Of a stretch of DNA of 64,000 bases, positions 43,136 through 52,407 are shown piece by piece. The stretch spans positions 806,001 to 870,000 of the forward strand of contig NZ_VCJR02000002.1 in assembly GCF_009712425.2 (NCBI RefSeq). The letters are read 5' to 3'. The notes below the pieces were generated by a model, which was not told where the DNA came from, did no database searches, and was given only the letters and a program-made list of their open reading frames with translations. Position 1 is the first letter of the stretch. Every line of letters starts with the position of its first letter. The position numbers and the translations under genes were made by a program. The stretch is from Aquisalinus luteolus. Its GTDB lineage: Bacteria > Pseudomonadota > Alphaproteobacteria > Caulobacterales > Parvularculaceae.

Positions 43136-43291
43136 CTGTAACAAATAGTCCCCGATATCCGGCCAACAATGGTCGCGGCGTCAGTATCGGTCAAGCGTGT
43201 CATAATGGCTTCATCATCGCCATGCCAGCGATAATCGCCTGTTTTTAAGAGCTTACTTGAACAGTGCCGCAACGCCGCATACATCCTCGTG

Positions 43292-44164
43292 ATGAGCAAG
43301 TTCACCGAAATGCCGAAAAAGCTGTGGAAGGCGACGCCGTGGGGCGGACCGCCGAAACCCACCGTCACCCATCTCGACCTGACCGGCGTCATCGCCACGT
43401 CAGGCAGGACAAGCAAAAATCTCAACCTGCGCCGCCTTGAAAAGGCGCTGGATGAGGCGTTCAAACCGTCCGGGCTCAAGGCCGTGGCAATCAGCATCAA
43501 TTCGCCCGGCGGCTCGCCGGTTCAGTCGCGCCTGATCCATGACCGTATCCGGACGCTGGCAGCCGAAAAGGACGTGCCGGTGCTGACCTTTGTCGAGGAT
43601 GTCGGCGCCTCCGGCGGCTATATCCTGTCCATCGCAGGTGACGAGATCTATGCCGATCCGAGTTCGGTTGTTGGCTCCATCGGCGTTATCTCCGGCGGCT
43701 TCGGCTTCCCTGAAGCGATTTCGAAGCTTGGTGTGGAGCGCCGTATCTATACGGCCGGGTCGAACAAGAGCCAGCTTGACCCATTCAAGCCGGAAGACCC
43801 GCAGGATGTGGAGCGGCTGAAGATCCTGCTCGACGAGCTTCATGCGATCTTCATCGATCTCGTGAAAGAGCGCCGCGCAGGCAAGCTCGCCGATAGTGAC
43901 GAGATCTTCTCCGGTCAGTTCTGGGCTGCCGGCAAGGCAAAGGAGCTGGGCCTGATCGATGCGATCGGTGAGGTGCGCACCGTGCTGAAGGAAAAATTCG
44001 GCAAGGATGTGAAAATCAAGCGGATCGAGACCGACAAGAAGAGCCTCATTCAGGCAATCATGTCGCGCGGCGGCATGCCTGCGCCGTCCCTGTCGCTCCT
44101 CGACCCCGACCAGCTTGTCGATACGCTGGAAGAGAAATCCCTGTGGAGCCGCTACGGGCGGTAA
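43292..44164 (+). CDS. S49 family serine protease (SppA/SohB-like)
   Basis: 290 residues, ClpP-like fold. SINSPGGSPVQSRLIHDRI forms the oxyanion and substrate region, the nucleophile Ser is in DVGASGGYILS, and the general-base Lys is probably in GSNKSQLDPFKP. There is no clear N-terminal membrane helix, so it may be cytoplasmic or peripheral, unlike classic signal-peptide peptidase A. I use the ATG at 43292; a GTG precedes it by one codon. Confidence 0.92.
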   Translation: MSKFTEMPKKLWKATPWGGPPKPTVTHLDLTGVIATSGRTSKNLNLRRLEKALDEAFKPSGLKAVAISINSPGGSPVQSRLIHDRIRTLAAEKDVPVLTFVEDVGASGGYILSIAGDEIYADPSSVVGSIGVISGGFGFPEAISKLGVERRIYTAGSNKSQLDPFKPEDPQDVERLKILLDELHAIFIDLVKERRAGKLADSDEIFSGQFWAAGKAKELGLIDAIGEVRTVLKEKFGKDVKIKRIETDKKSLIQAIMSRGGMPAPSLSLLDPDQLVDTLEEKSLWSRYGR

Positions 44165-44248
44165 GATACGGCGATCCAGCCTTTCCATTCGTTCATTGGC
44201 GGAATGATTGCCGTCTTGTTATGTTTGGAGGGCAGGAGGAGTTAGCCC

Positions 44249-44452
44249 ATGTCCACAATCGCTACCATTCTGGCCACTGCTGCGGTTACCGCCGGTGCGG
44301 TCGCCGTTTCCAGGCGTTTCGCCAGCAAATGGAGAGAAGCCAAGGATATCTTGCGCCGGGTGCGCGAAGACCAGTCCCCCTATGCCGGGCCTGACGTCAT
44401 CGACTTCGAGAAAGATCCAGAAACAGGCACCTATCAGGCCCGCGAAATCTGA
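44249..44452 (+). CDS. Small protein with N-terminal hydrophobic helix, function unknown
   Basis: 67 residues: a short Ala/Thr/Val-rich N-terminal segment (TIATILATAAVTAGAVAV) followed by a basic helix (SRRFASKWREAKDILRRVRED) and the tail PDVIDFEKDPETGTYQAREI. GGAGGAG precedes the ATG at 44249, so it is very likely translated. No family recognised; probably a small membrane-associated protein. Confidence 0.72.
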   Translation: MSTIATILATAAVTAGAVAVSRRFASKWREAKDILRRVREDQSPYAGPDVIDFEKDPETGTYQAREI

Positions 44453-44589
44453 GTACGCTGCAACAATATGCCCCGGCCTTTTGAGTGTCCCGGGGCTGGT
44501 ATTGTCATCGATATTTCTTTTGCATGGCCGATAGGCTCACCTTAGGGTGAGTTTTTTCGACGAACTCCTTGCGGAAACCAAGAACAACA

Positions 44590-45111
44590 ATGAGCGAGCC
44601 GCGAACCGAACAGGGCAGACAGATCGCCTTTATCGATCTGGAAGCATCGGGCCTTGGGTCCAAGTCATGGCCTATCGAGATCGGCTGGGCCTTTGCCGAC
44701 TGGCCTGTCCGCTCCATGCTGATCAAGCCTGCCGACAGCTGGTCCCTGAATGCGTGGGAGAAATCCGCCGAGGAGCTGCACCGCATCACGCCGGACAAGC
44801 TGATCCGCGAGGGGACCCCGGTGCTGGAAGCCGCCCTTGTCCTGAATGCCGCCTTTGCCAATGCGCAGGTCTATTCAGACGCCCCGGATTATGATGGTTA
44901 CTGGCTTTACAGGCTCTACGAGGCCGCCGGCGTGCGGGCCAATTTCAAGCTTCATGACTTTGCCGAACTGATCAAGCCGCTGGCGAAATCGGCACCTGCA
45001 GAGCTTGTTGGTCGCGCCCAGAAGCTGGAGCCGCACACGCACCGTGCCGCCCAGGACGTGCGCCACCTGCAGACGATCTATCGCCTCGCGCTCGACGAAG
45101 CCGGCAAGTAA
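44590..45111 (+). CDS. DnaQ-like 3'-5' exonuclease
   Basis: 173 residues, DEDDh exonuclease fold: Exo I IAFIDLEASGLG with Asp and Glu, Exo II around QVYSDAPDYDGYWLYRLYEA, and Exo III HTHRAAQDVRHLQ with the His and Asp. It is a stand-alone exonuclease and could act on RNA or DNA ends. The ATG at 44590 is preferred over an in-frame TTG at 44569. The next gene starts five bases after its stop. Confidence 0.88.
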   Translation: MSEPRTEQGRQIAFIDLEASGLGSKSWPIEIGWAFADWPVRSMLIKPADSWSLNAWEKSAEELHRITPDKLIREGTPVLEAALVLNAAFANAQVYSDAPDYDGYWLYRLYEAAGVRANFKLHDFAELIKPLAKSAPAELVGRAQKLEPHTHRAAQDVRHLQTIYRLALDEAGK

Positions 45112-45115
45112 TCTC

Positions 45116-45994
45116 ATGAACAGCCAGATGGTATCCCTGCCGGAGCGAGGCGGCGACATGCATGTGCGGCGCTGGGGCGAGGGACAGCCCGCTATCGTGC
45201 TGCTGCATGCCAATGGTCTGAATGGCCTTTCCTATCGCCGGGTGATTGAGCCGCTGGCACCCTCCCATACCATCCTGACCCTTGATCACCGCGGCCACGG
45301 CCGGACCAGCCTGCCGGCCGATCCGGAAAACCTGCGGGACTGGCATATCTATGCCGGCGATGCCGGGGCGCTGCTCGCCGGACAGCCTGCGCCGGAGGCG
45401 GGATGGACCCTGGTCGGGCATTCCATGGGGGCGGTCATCTCCCTGATGGTCGCCGCCGCAGGCAAGGTACCGGTGCGCCGGATAGTCATGATCGAGCCGG
45501 TCGTCGTGCCGGTTGCCGCCCATTGGCTTGCCCGCTCGCCAATGCGCGGCTTTATCCGTGAAATCCTGCCCGTCGCAAAAAAAGCCGCAGCCAGGCGAGC
45601 CATCTTTCCCGATGCGCAATCGGTCAGGGAATCATACGGTCGCAAGCCCTTCTTTGCGGGCTGGGCGAAGGGGGTGCTGGACGACTATCTGGCCGATGGC
45701 CTTTTGCCTGATGAGGATAGTGTACGCCTTTCCTGCGATCCGGCGTGGGAGGCGGCAACCTTTGCGGCGCAGGGGCACTCCTTCTGGGATGCTCTCGACG
45801 GGGCGATGACAGCAGCAGGCGGCGATGTCAGTGCGATATACGCCGAAACCGGTTCGACTGCGTCCGGTACATCGCGCATCCGACTTGCGGGGCAGGGTGT
45901 GGACGGAACGGTATTGCCAGGGTCATCGCATCTCGCGCCCCAGGAATTTCCCGGGGAGTGCGCATCCCTCATCGCATCGCGGCTGACAGAGTGA
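45116..45994 (+). CDS. Alpha/beta hydrolase
   Basis: 292 residues without a signal peptide. Core motifs are IVLLHANGLNGLSYR (oxyanion region), LDHRGHGRT, nucleophile elbow VGHSMGAVI, and a C-terminal His in LPGSSHLAPQE. It resembles proline iminopeptidase- or haloperoxidase-like cytoplasmic hydrolases; the substrate is undetermined. The ATG at 45116 lies five bases after the exonuclease stop, so the two are probably co-transcribed. Confidence 0.88.
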   Translation: MNSQMVSLPERGGDMHVRRWGEGQPAIVLLHANGLNGLSYRRVIEPLAPSHTILTLDHRGHGRTSLPADPENLRDWHIYAGDAGALLAGQPAPEAGWTLVGHSMGAVISLMVAAAGKVPVRRIVMIEPVVVPVAAHWLARSPMRGFIREILPVAKKAAARRAIFPDAQSVRESYGRKPFFAGWAKGVLDDYLADGLLPDEDSVRLSCDPAWEAATFAAQGHSFWDALDGAMTAAGGDVSAIYAETGSTASGTSRIRLAGQGVDGTVLPGSSHLAPQEFPGECASLIASRLTE

Positions 45995-46134
45995 TCCGGC
46001 ATCAATGCGCCGATTGAGCCGCGCTTTGCCCAATAAGCGCTTGGAGAGCGGCATCCTTTTTGCTACGACCTGCCAAACCGCGCCCCGCCCGGGGTGGAAA
46101 CCATTTACCAAGAAAGTCCAGGAGACGACTGACA

Positions 46135-46941
46135 ATGAGCGACACGCCGAGCGCCGCACCGCAAGAACCGAAACTGGAAGGCAGCCTGTACATGTTCCGC
46201 GAGCCGGAACTGCTCAGCAAGGAAAAGCACTCCAAACTGGGCATTTCCCGTCCGGATAGCCCGTTCGGCTTTGCCGCCAATGTCCGCGCCGTGCCGCTGG
46301 TCGTCACGGAAATCGCTGCTGCCCAGAAGCATTACCCGATCATCTTCACCGATGAACAGAATCCGATGCCGCTCGCGGTGACCGGCCTGATCGACGACGT
46401 GAACCTGTTCGTCAACGACAAGGGCGAATGGGACCAGAACGTCTACATCCCCGGCTATATCCGCCGCTATCCATTTGCTCTCGCTGGCGACCAGTCTTCC
46501 AACCGCATGGCGATGATCGTCGACAGCGCCTATGAAGGCATCAAGAGCGATTCCGACATGCCGTTCTTCGATGGCGACCAGCTTTCTGCCGCTACGCAGC
46601 AGGCCATGGACTACTGCACCAATTACGAGCGTGACCGTCAGGTCACGGTGAATTTCGCCAAGCAGCTGGTCGAATACAATATCGTGTCGAACCAGGTTGC
46701 CCAGTTCACACCGCAAGGTGCCGACCAGCCGCAGCCATTCGCGCAATATAACGGCGTTGAAGAGAAGAAACTGGCTGACCTGTCGGAGGAGAAATTCCTT
46801 GCCCTGCGCCAGTCCAACATGCTGCCGATCCTTTATGCGCAGCTGATGTCCATGGGCAACTGGCGCCTGCTGATGGAGCGCCGCGTGCGTCGCTTCAACC
46901 TGACGGGCGAAGAAATGCTGAAGCCGGTTACCAGGCAATAG
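46135..46941 (+). CDS. SapC family protein
   Basis: 268 residues matching the SapC pattern: FGFAANVRAVPLVVTEIAAAQKHYPIIFTD, NLFVNDKGEWDQNVYIPGYIRRYPF, and MLPILYAQLMSMGNWRLLMERR. The name comes from an S-layer-associated gene of Campylobacter; function is unestablished in proteobacteria, where these are cytoplasmic proteins of similar length. AGGAG lies before the ATG at 46135, and a strong terminator follows. Confidence 0.92.
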   Translation: MSDTPSAAPQEPKLEGSLYMFREPELLSKEKHSKLGISRPDSPFGFAANVRAVPLVVTEIAAAQKHYPIIFTDEQNPMPLAVTGLIDDVNLFVNDKGEWDQNVYIPGYIRRYPFALAGDQSSNRMAMIVDSAYEGIKSDSDMPFFDGDQLSAATQQAMDYCTNYERDRQVTVNFAKQLVEYNIVSNQVAQFTPQGADQPQPFAQYNGVEEKKLADLSEEKFLALRQSNMLPILYAQLMSMGNWRLLMERRVRRFNLTGEEMLKPVTRQ

Positions 46942-46967
46942 GCCCTGGCTGCATACAAATTCAAAAA

Positions 46968-46994
46968 GCCGCCGGTGCTCCCGGCGGCTTTTTT
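46968..46994 (+). terminator. Rho-independent terminator after sapC
   Basis: 8-bp perfect stem GCCGCCGG / CCGGCGGC (46968-46975 and 46981-46988), five-base loop, followed by six T, with AAAAA before the stem. Confidence 0.93.
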
Positions 46995-47116
46995 GTTGGC
47001 CTGATGGGTGATGCTCACTGCCCATAACATTCCGGCGAGAGGGTGAGTGTTTGCGATGCAGTCCGCGCCGATTATGCTAGAGCTTGGATCGACTGAAACA
47101 CCGGACCAATAGCCTC

Positions 47117-49300
47117 ATGCGATCATCAAACCTTTTCATTGCTGCTTTCCTCGCCATCCTTGCTGCCGTCATGGCGCCACAGGCCAGGGCTCAGGCAGTC
47201 TCCCAGCCAGTGGAAACCGGCAATGCCGTCAGCCAGCTGATCGCCGAGCGGGGCGGTATCGCGCCCGGAGAGACCATCCGCATCGGCTTGTATCAGGAAC
47301 TGCGCGAAGGCTGGCACGTCTACTGGATGAACCCTGGCGATTCCGGCCTGCCGCTTGAAATCGACTGGACCCTGCCAGAGGGGTTCGAGACGGGCGAGAT
47401 CGACTATCCGCTGCCCCATCGCATTCCGCTCGGCCCGCTCGTCAATTTCGGTCATGAGGGCACGCCGCTGTTCATGATCGACCTGACGGCGCCTTCCGGT
47501 GCCGCAACGGGCCAGACGGTTACCCTGACCGCCGACGCGACATGGCTGATCTGCGCCGATATCTGCATACCGGAAAGCGCGACACTGTCGTTGAGCCTGC
47601 CTGTGGTCGCTGAACCCGCAGGGCCAGATGCCTTAGGCGCGCCGCTGTTTGAGCAAGGCGATACGCATATGCCCGAACAGGGCGGCTTCGATGCTGCCTG
47701 GTATGACCTCGATGGCAAGCCGGTGCTGGAGCTGTCCGGCGATATCGATCCGCAGGCGGAGATCTTCTTCTTCCCGGCGGCAATCAGCGTGGTCGAACCG
47801 GCAGCGGAGCAGAAAGTTGCTGCGACTGACGAAGGCGTGCGACTGTTCCTGCAGCCAGCATTCGACTACGACCCGGCTTCGCTGGATGTGCTGGACGGTG
47901 TCGTGACTATCGACGAGCGCGGGATAGAGATCGCCGCGACCCAGACCGAGGCACCGGCAGGGGTGACCGTGCCGGGGGCAGACACCGGTGCGTCAACTGA
48001 CGCCGGATCAGGTACAAGCGAGAGTTCCAGCGCGACCCCGCCAGCGGAAAGCCGCAATCTGTGGGCGATTCTCGGCCTCGCCTTCCTCGGCGGCATCATC
48101 CTCAACGTCATGCCCTGCGTCTTCCCGGTGATCTTCATCAAGGCGGCGAGCCTTGCCCATTCGGCGCAGGAGAGCCGCGCGACTATTGTGCGCCATGGCT
48201 TCATCTATACCGCCGGCATCCTTGTCGCGTTCCTCGCCATCGCAGGCCTGTTGCTGGCACTGCGGGCAGGGGGCGAGCAGATCGGCTGGGGCTTCCACCT
48301 GCAATCGCCTGTTACGGTCGCGGTCTTTGCAATCGTGATTTTCCTCGTCGGCCTGAACCTGGCCGGGCTGTTCGAAATCGGCACCAGCGTGCAAGGGGTG
48401 GGCACCGGGCTTGCCTCCAAGGGGGGCAATTCCGGTGCGTTCTTTACCGGTCTTCTGGCCGTCGCCGTCGCGGCACCATGCATCGGGCCGTTCCTCGGCG
48501 TGCCGGTCGGCTTTGCGCTGTCGGCGCAGCAGCCTGCCTTTGTCGGGCTGCTTGTGTTCGCAGTCATGGGCCTGGGCCTTGCCCTGCCTTACCTGCTGAT
48601 CTCGCTGATCCCCGGTATCGCCAAGGCGCTGCCCAAGCCCGGCGCGTGGATGGAAGTGTTCAAGCAGGTGCTCTCCTTTGCCATGTTCGCCACGCTGATC
48701 TGGTTGATCTGGACACTGACATTGCAGGCAGGCTCCGAAGGTCTCGTCCTGTTGCTGATCGCGCTGTTGCTGACCGGCTTTGCGGCGTGGGCCTTCGGCC
48801 TGTCCCAGCGCAGCCGGGGCGCGGGCGGCGTGTTTGCGCGAGTACTCGCTCTCGCGGCCATTGGCGGGTGCGTCTACGCGCTCTCCGGCATCACGCCGCA
48901 ATTGCGCACCGCGGACTATGCGCAAGCCTCCGCGCCGGGCGAGGGCGACCTGTCGAAATTGCCGACCGTCGCCTATTCCGAGGCCACGCTGGAAGAGCTG
49001 CGCGAAGCGGGCACGCCTGTTTTCATCGACTTCACCGCCGCCTGGTGCGTGACCTGCCAGGTCAACAAGCAGACGGTGCTGACGCGCCAGCAGGTCGTCA
49101 GCCAGTTCCACGAAAAAGGCGTCGTCTACATGGTCGCCGACTGGACCGTGCAAGACCCGGAAATTACCCGGGCGCTGGAGGCACAGGGCCGGTCCGGCGT
49201 GCCGCTTTATCTTTTCTACGCACCGGGTGCGCCTGAACCACAAGTCCTCCCGCAAGTGTTATCGTTCGACATCATGCGCGAGACATTCTCCGTGCTATAG
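47117..49300 (+). CDS. DsbD/ScsB-type thiol-disulfide interchange protein
   Basis: 727 residues: signal peptide (FIAAFLAILAAVMAPQARAQA); a periplasmic immunoglobulin-like alpha domain of about 270 residues with a redox Cys pair in WLICADICIPE; a Ser/Thr/Ala linker; an eight-helix membrane domain with the DsbD cysteines in NVMPCVFPV and AAPCIGPFLG; and a C-terminal periplasmic thioredoxin domain with TAAWCVTCQVNK. It passes electrons from cytoplasmic thioredoxin to periplasmic partners. The ATG at 47117 is chosen over an upstream in-frame TTG. A thioredoxin-like secreted protein follows 52 bases later and may be a client. Confidence 0.93.
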   Translation: MRSSNLFIAAFLAILAAVMAPQARAQAVSQPVETGNAVSQLIAERGGIAPGETIRIGLYQELREGWHVYWMNPGDSGLPLEIDWTLPEGFETGEIDYPLPHRIPLGPLVNFGHEGTPLFMIDLTAPSGAATGQTVTLTADATWLICADICIPESATLSLSLPVVAEPAGPDALGAPLFEQGDTHMPEQGGFDAAWYDLDGKPVLELSGDIDPQAEIFFFPAAISVVEPAAEQKVAATDEGVRLFLQPAFDYDPASLDVLDGVVTIDERGIEIAATQTEAPAGVTVPGADTGASTDAGSGTSESSSATPPAESRNLWAILGLAFLGGIILNVMPCVFPVIFIKAASLAHSAQESRATIVRHGFIYTAGILVAFLAIAGLLLALRAGGEQIGWGFHLQSPVTVAVFAIVIFLVGLNLAGLFEIGTSVQGVGTGLASKGGNSGAFFTGLLAVAVAAPCIGPFLGVPVGFALSAQQPAFVGLLVFAVMGLGLALPYLLISLIPGIAKALPKPGAWMEVFKQVLSFAMFATLIWLIWTLTLQAGSEGLVLLLIALLLTGFAAWAFGLSQRSRGAGGVFARVLALAAIGGCVYALSGITPQLRTADYAQASAPGEGDLSKLPTVAYSEATLEELREAGTPVFIDFTAAWCVTCQVNKQTVLTRQQVVSQFHEKGVVYMVADWTVQDPEITRALEAQGRSGVPLYLFYAPGAPEPQVLPQVLSFDIMRETFSVL

Positions 49301-49352
49301 TCGAGCCGTGATTTTGGCCTAAATCAGCCTTTGATCTGGAGGAGATTGATCG

Positions 49353-49952
49353 ATGAAAGTTCTTTTTGCATCCGTGGCGACGTTTGCCCTTAGCATCGGC
49401 GCTGCCTTTGCCGCCCCGGAGATTGGCGCGCCGGCCCCGGCCTTTACCGGCACGACCACATCCGGCGACACCGTTTCGCTGTCTGACCTTGCCGGTGAGA
49501 AGGTGATCCTTGAATGGACCAACCATGACTGCCCGTTCGTGAAAAAGCATTACGAGGCCGGCAACATGCAGATGACGCAGGAAGCCGCCGCCGAGGCTGG
49601 CTACACCTGGCTGACGATCATTTCGTCCGCCCCCGGCAAGCAGGGCCATGTCTCCGCAGAGATGGCTGACGAGCTGACCGAAACGCGCGATGCAAGCCCG
49701 ACCCACGTCATTCTCGATGAATCCGGCGAAATCGGCACTGCCTATGCCGCCAAGACGACCCCGCACATGTACATCATCGATGAGGAAGGCACGCTCGTTT
49801 ACGCAGGCGGCATCGACTCGATCCCGTCTGCCGACAAGGCCGACCTCGAAAAGGCAGAGAACTATGTCCTTGCCGCGATGGAAAACATCGAGGCGGGCGA
49901 GCCGGTCGCGACCCCGCAAAGCCAGCCCTATGGCTGCAGCGTGAAATACTGA
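49353..49952 (+). CDS. Secreted thioredoxin-like (AhpC/TSA-type) protein
   Basis: 199 residues with a signal peptide (VLFASVATFALSIGAAFAAPE) and a redoxin fold starting IGAPAPAFTGTTTSGDTVSLSDLAGEKVILEW. The active-site region is TNHDCPFVKKHY, with a single Cys rather than CxxC. A second Cys lies at the C-terminus (PYGCSVKY) and may act as resolving residue. GGAGGAG lies 12 bases before the ATG at 49353. The DsbD-type gene just upstream is a plausible reductant. Confidence 0.9.
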   Translation: MKVLFASVATFALSIGAAFAAPEIGAPAPAFTGTTTSGDTVSLSDLAGEKVILEWTNHDCPFVKKHYEAGNMQMTQEAAAEAGYTWLTIISSAPGKQGHVSAEMADELTETRDASPTHVILDESGEIGTAYAAKTTPHMYIIDEEGTLVYAGGIDSIPSADKADLEKAENYVLAAMENIEAGEPVATPQSQPYGCSVKY

Positions 49953-49983
49953 TCGACCGCTGCTCAGAGCAGAATACATGTAG

Positions 49984-50014
49984 AGCCTGTGCCCTTGCGG
50001 CGCAGGCTTTTTCT
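49984..50014 (+). terminator. Rho-independent terminator
   Basis: 10-bp stem AGCCTGTGCC / GGCGCAGGCT (49984-49993 and 49999-50008, one wobble), five-base loop, then TTTTTCTTT. It ends the dsbD-thioredoxin transcript. Confidence 0.88.
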
Positions 50015-50094
50015 TTGCCCCTCTTTTCGCCCCGGGGGCTGGCAAAGCGGCGCCGGTCCGCTAATTAGGGTGCGACAGACATGAGGAGTGCCCG

Positions 50095-51768
50095 ATGAGC
50101 GAGAAGACGAGTGAGAAACTGACCGATTTGGCCGAATGGAAAGCGCTGGCAGACGAGGCAAAAAGCCTGTCCGGCGTACATATGCGCGATCTGTTCGAGC
50201 GCGACGCGGCCCGGTTCGGGAAACTCTCCGGCGAGGCCGCGGGCCTGTTCGTCGATTACTCCAAGAACCTCGTGACCGACGAGACGGTGGACAAGCTGCT
50301 CGCCCTCGCCACAGCACGCGGCCTCGAAGGGAAGCGCGCGGCGATGTTCGCCGGCGAAAAGATCAACGAAACCGAGGACCGCGCCGTGCTCCACGTCGCC
50401 CTGCGCGATACCGCCCATGGCAAATACAGGGTCGGTGGCGAGGACGTCATGCCGCTGATCGAGGCAGAGCTGTCGCGCATGGACCAGTTCTGCGCCGCGA
50501 TCCATTCCGGCGGCCACACGGGCTATACCGGCAAGAAACTGACCACCATCGTCAATATCGGCATTGGCGGATCTGACCTTGGCCCCGTTATGGTGACCGA
50601 GGCGCTGAAGCCTTACTGGATCGACGGGCGCGACTGCCATTTCGTCTCCAACGTGGACGGCACGCACCTTGCCGAGACGCTTGCCGCCGTCGATCCGGAG
50701 ACGACGCTGTTCATCATCGCATCGAAGACCTTCACGACGCAGGAGACGATGACCAATGCCATGTCGGCCCGTGACTGGTTCCTGAAACAGGGCGCGAGCG
50801 AAGCCGATGTCGCGAAACACTTCATCGCCCTGTCGACCAATGCCGATGAGGTTTCAAAATTCGGTATCGACACGGACAATATGTTCGCCTTCTGGGACTG
50901 GGTCGGCGGGCGCTATTCCCTGTGGTCGGCTATCGGTCTTTCCATCGCGCTGCAGGTCGGTTTCGACAATTTCCGCAAGCTGCTCGACGGTGCCGCGGTG
51001 ATGGACCGCCATTTCGAAGAGGCACCGCTGACCGAAAACCTCCCGGCACTGCTGGCCCTGATCGGCGTGTGGAACCGCAATTTCCTCGATATCGGCACCC
51101 ATGCCGTGCTGCCCTATGACCAGTACCTGCATCGCCTTGCTGCCTATCTTCAGCAGGCGGACATGGAATCGAATGGCAAGGGTGTGGTCATGGATGGCTC
51201 GCCCGCCAGTGCCTCGACCGGCCCGGTCATCTTCGGCGAGCCCGGCACCAACGGCCAGCATGCCTTCTACCAACTGATCCATCAGGGGACGGACAAGATA
51301 TCTGCCGATTTCATCGCCCCGGCCTTGAGCCATAATCCGCTGGGCGACCATCACGTCAAGCTGCTGGCGAATTTCCTCGCCCAGCCGGAAGCACTGATGC
51401 GCGGCAAGACGACGGAAGAAGTGAAGGCGGAGCTTGGCGACAGCGTGCCCGCCGACAAGCTGGAGACGCTGGCCAAACACAAGACCTTCACCGGCAATCG
51501 CCCGACCAATTCGATCCTGATGGAGAAGCTGACGCCGGAAACCCTCGGCGCGCTGATCGCACTCTATGAGCACAAGATTTTCTGCCAGGGCGTGATCTGG
51601 GGCATCAACTCCTTCGACCAGTGGGGCGTGGAGCTGGGCAAGGTACTGGCCAAGGCGATCCTGCCGGAACTCGCCGAACGCGGTCAGGACAAGCCAGCCG
51701 CAACGGCCCATGACGCGTCAACAAATGGCCTCATTGACCGGATAAACAAGATCCGCAAATCAAGCTGA
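50095..51768 (+). CDS. pgi: Glucose-6-phosphate isomerase
   Basis: Interconverts glucose-6-phosphate and fructose-6-phosphate. 557 residues, family length. Motifs are [54 protein letters not shown], the C-terminal signature [19 protein letters not shown], and [14 protein letters not shown] with the catalytic Lys. The ATG at 50095 follows GAGGAG. A cyclophilin gene starts 15 bases after the stop. Confidence 0.97.
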   Translation: MSEKTSEKLTDLAEWKALADEAKSLSGVHMRDLFERDAARFGKLSGEAAGLFVDYSKNLVTDETVDKLLALATARGLEGKRAAMFAGEKINETEDRAVLHVALRDTAHGKYRVGGEDVMPLIEAELSRMDQFCAAIHSGGHTGYTGKKLTTIVNIGIGGSDLGPVMVTEALKPYWIDGRDCHFVSNVDGTHLAETLAAVDPETTLFIIASKTFTTQETMTNAMSARDWFLKQGASEADVAKHFIALSTNADEVSKFGIDTDNMFAFWDWVGGRYSLWSAIGLSIALQVGFDNFRKLLDGAAVMDRHFEEAPLTENLPALLALIGVWNRNFLDIGTHAVLPYDQYLHRLAAYLQQADMESNGKGVVMDGSPASASTGPVIFGEPGTNGQHAFYQLIHQGTDKISADFIAPALSHNPLGDHHVKLLANFLAQPEALMRGKTTEEVKAELGDSVPADKLETLAKHKTFTGNRPTNSILMEKLTPETLGALIALYEHKIFCQGVIWGINSFDQWGVELGKVLAKAILPELAERGQDKPAATAHDASTNGLIDRINKIRKSS

Positions 51769-51783
51769 CCTGTTGGAGTATCC

Positions 51784-52407
51784 ATGTTGCGCACCGCGCT
51801 GATCGCCGCCCTGTCTTTGCTTGCTCTCGCCCTGCCAGCGAACGCGCAGAGCGTGCCGGAGGGCTGGGAAGGCGACGATATCGTTTATGCTCGCATCCAG
51901 ACCTCCATGGGCGATATCGATCTGGTGCTGAACCGGACGAAGGCGCCGATCACGGTCGAGAATTTCTTCGCCTACGCCACAAAAGGCTCATACGACCGCA
52001 CGATCTTTCACCGTGTCGTTGCCGGGCGCCTGATCCAGGGTGGTGGTTATTCCCGTACGCTGATAGAGCGCCCGGCGATGGACCCGATCCAGAACGAGGC
52101 GACCAACGGCCTGAATAACGAGCGCGGCACCATCGCCATGGCGCGCTATACGGAGCCGAATTCGGCAACGAACCAGTGGTACATCAACCTCAGGCATAAC
52201 GAGGAACTCGACCATGAAGGCGAAGAGCTGATGCTCGACTGGGGTTATGCCGTATTCGGCAAGGTCGTCGCCGGCATGGAGGTGGTCGACGCCATCGGCA
52301 TGGTCGAGACAGGCGCACAGGGCCAGTTTGACAAGGACGTGCCCGTAGAGCCGGTCATCATCGAGCGTGTGGACGAGATAGAGCCCGAAGAAGTTTCTTC
52401 GGAATAG
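51784..52407 (+). CDS. Periplasmic cyclophilin-type peptidyl-prolyl isomerase
   Basis: 207 residues with a signal peptide (TALIAALSLLALALPANAQS) and one cyclophilin domain: IQTSMGDIDLVLN, NFFAYATKGSYDRTIFHRVVAGRLIQGG (active-site Phe-His-Arg), RGTIAMARYTEPNSATNQWYIN, and GYAVFGKVVAGMEVVD. It assists folding of exported proteins. Its stop abuts the convergent cfa stop with no gap. Confidence 0.94.
   Translation: MLRTALIAALSLLALALPANAQSVPEGWEGDDIVYARIQTSMGDIDLVLNRTKAPITVENFFAYATKGSYDRTIFHRVVAGRLIQGGGYSRTLIERPAMDPIQNEATNGLNNERGTIAMARYTEPNSATNQWYINLRHNEELDHEGEELMLDWGYAVFGKVVAGMEVVDAIGMVETGAQGQFDKDVPVEPVIIERVDEIEPEEVSSE

Noticed and set aside
44473-44500. CCCCGG/CCGGGG arms as a terminator after the small protein gene
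   Set aside because: Short stem, large loop and no T tract directly after it.
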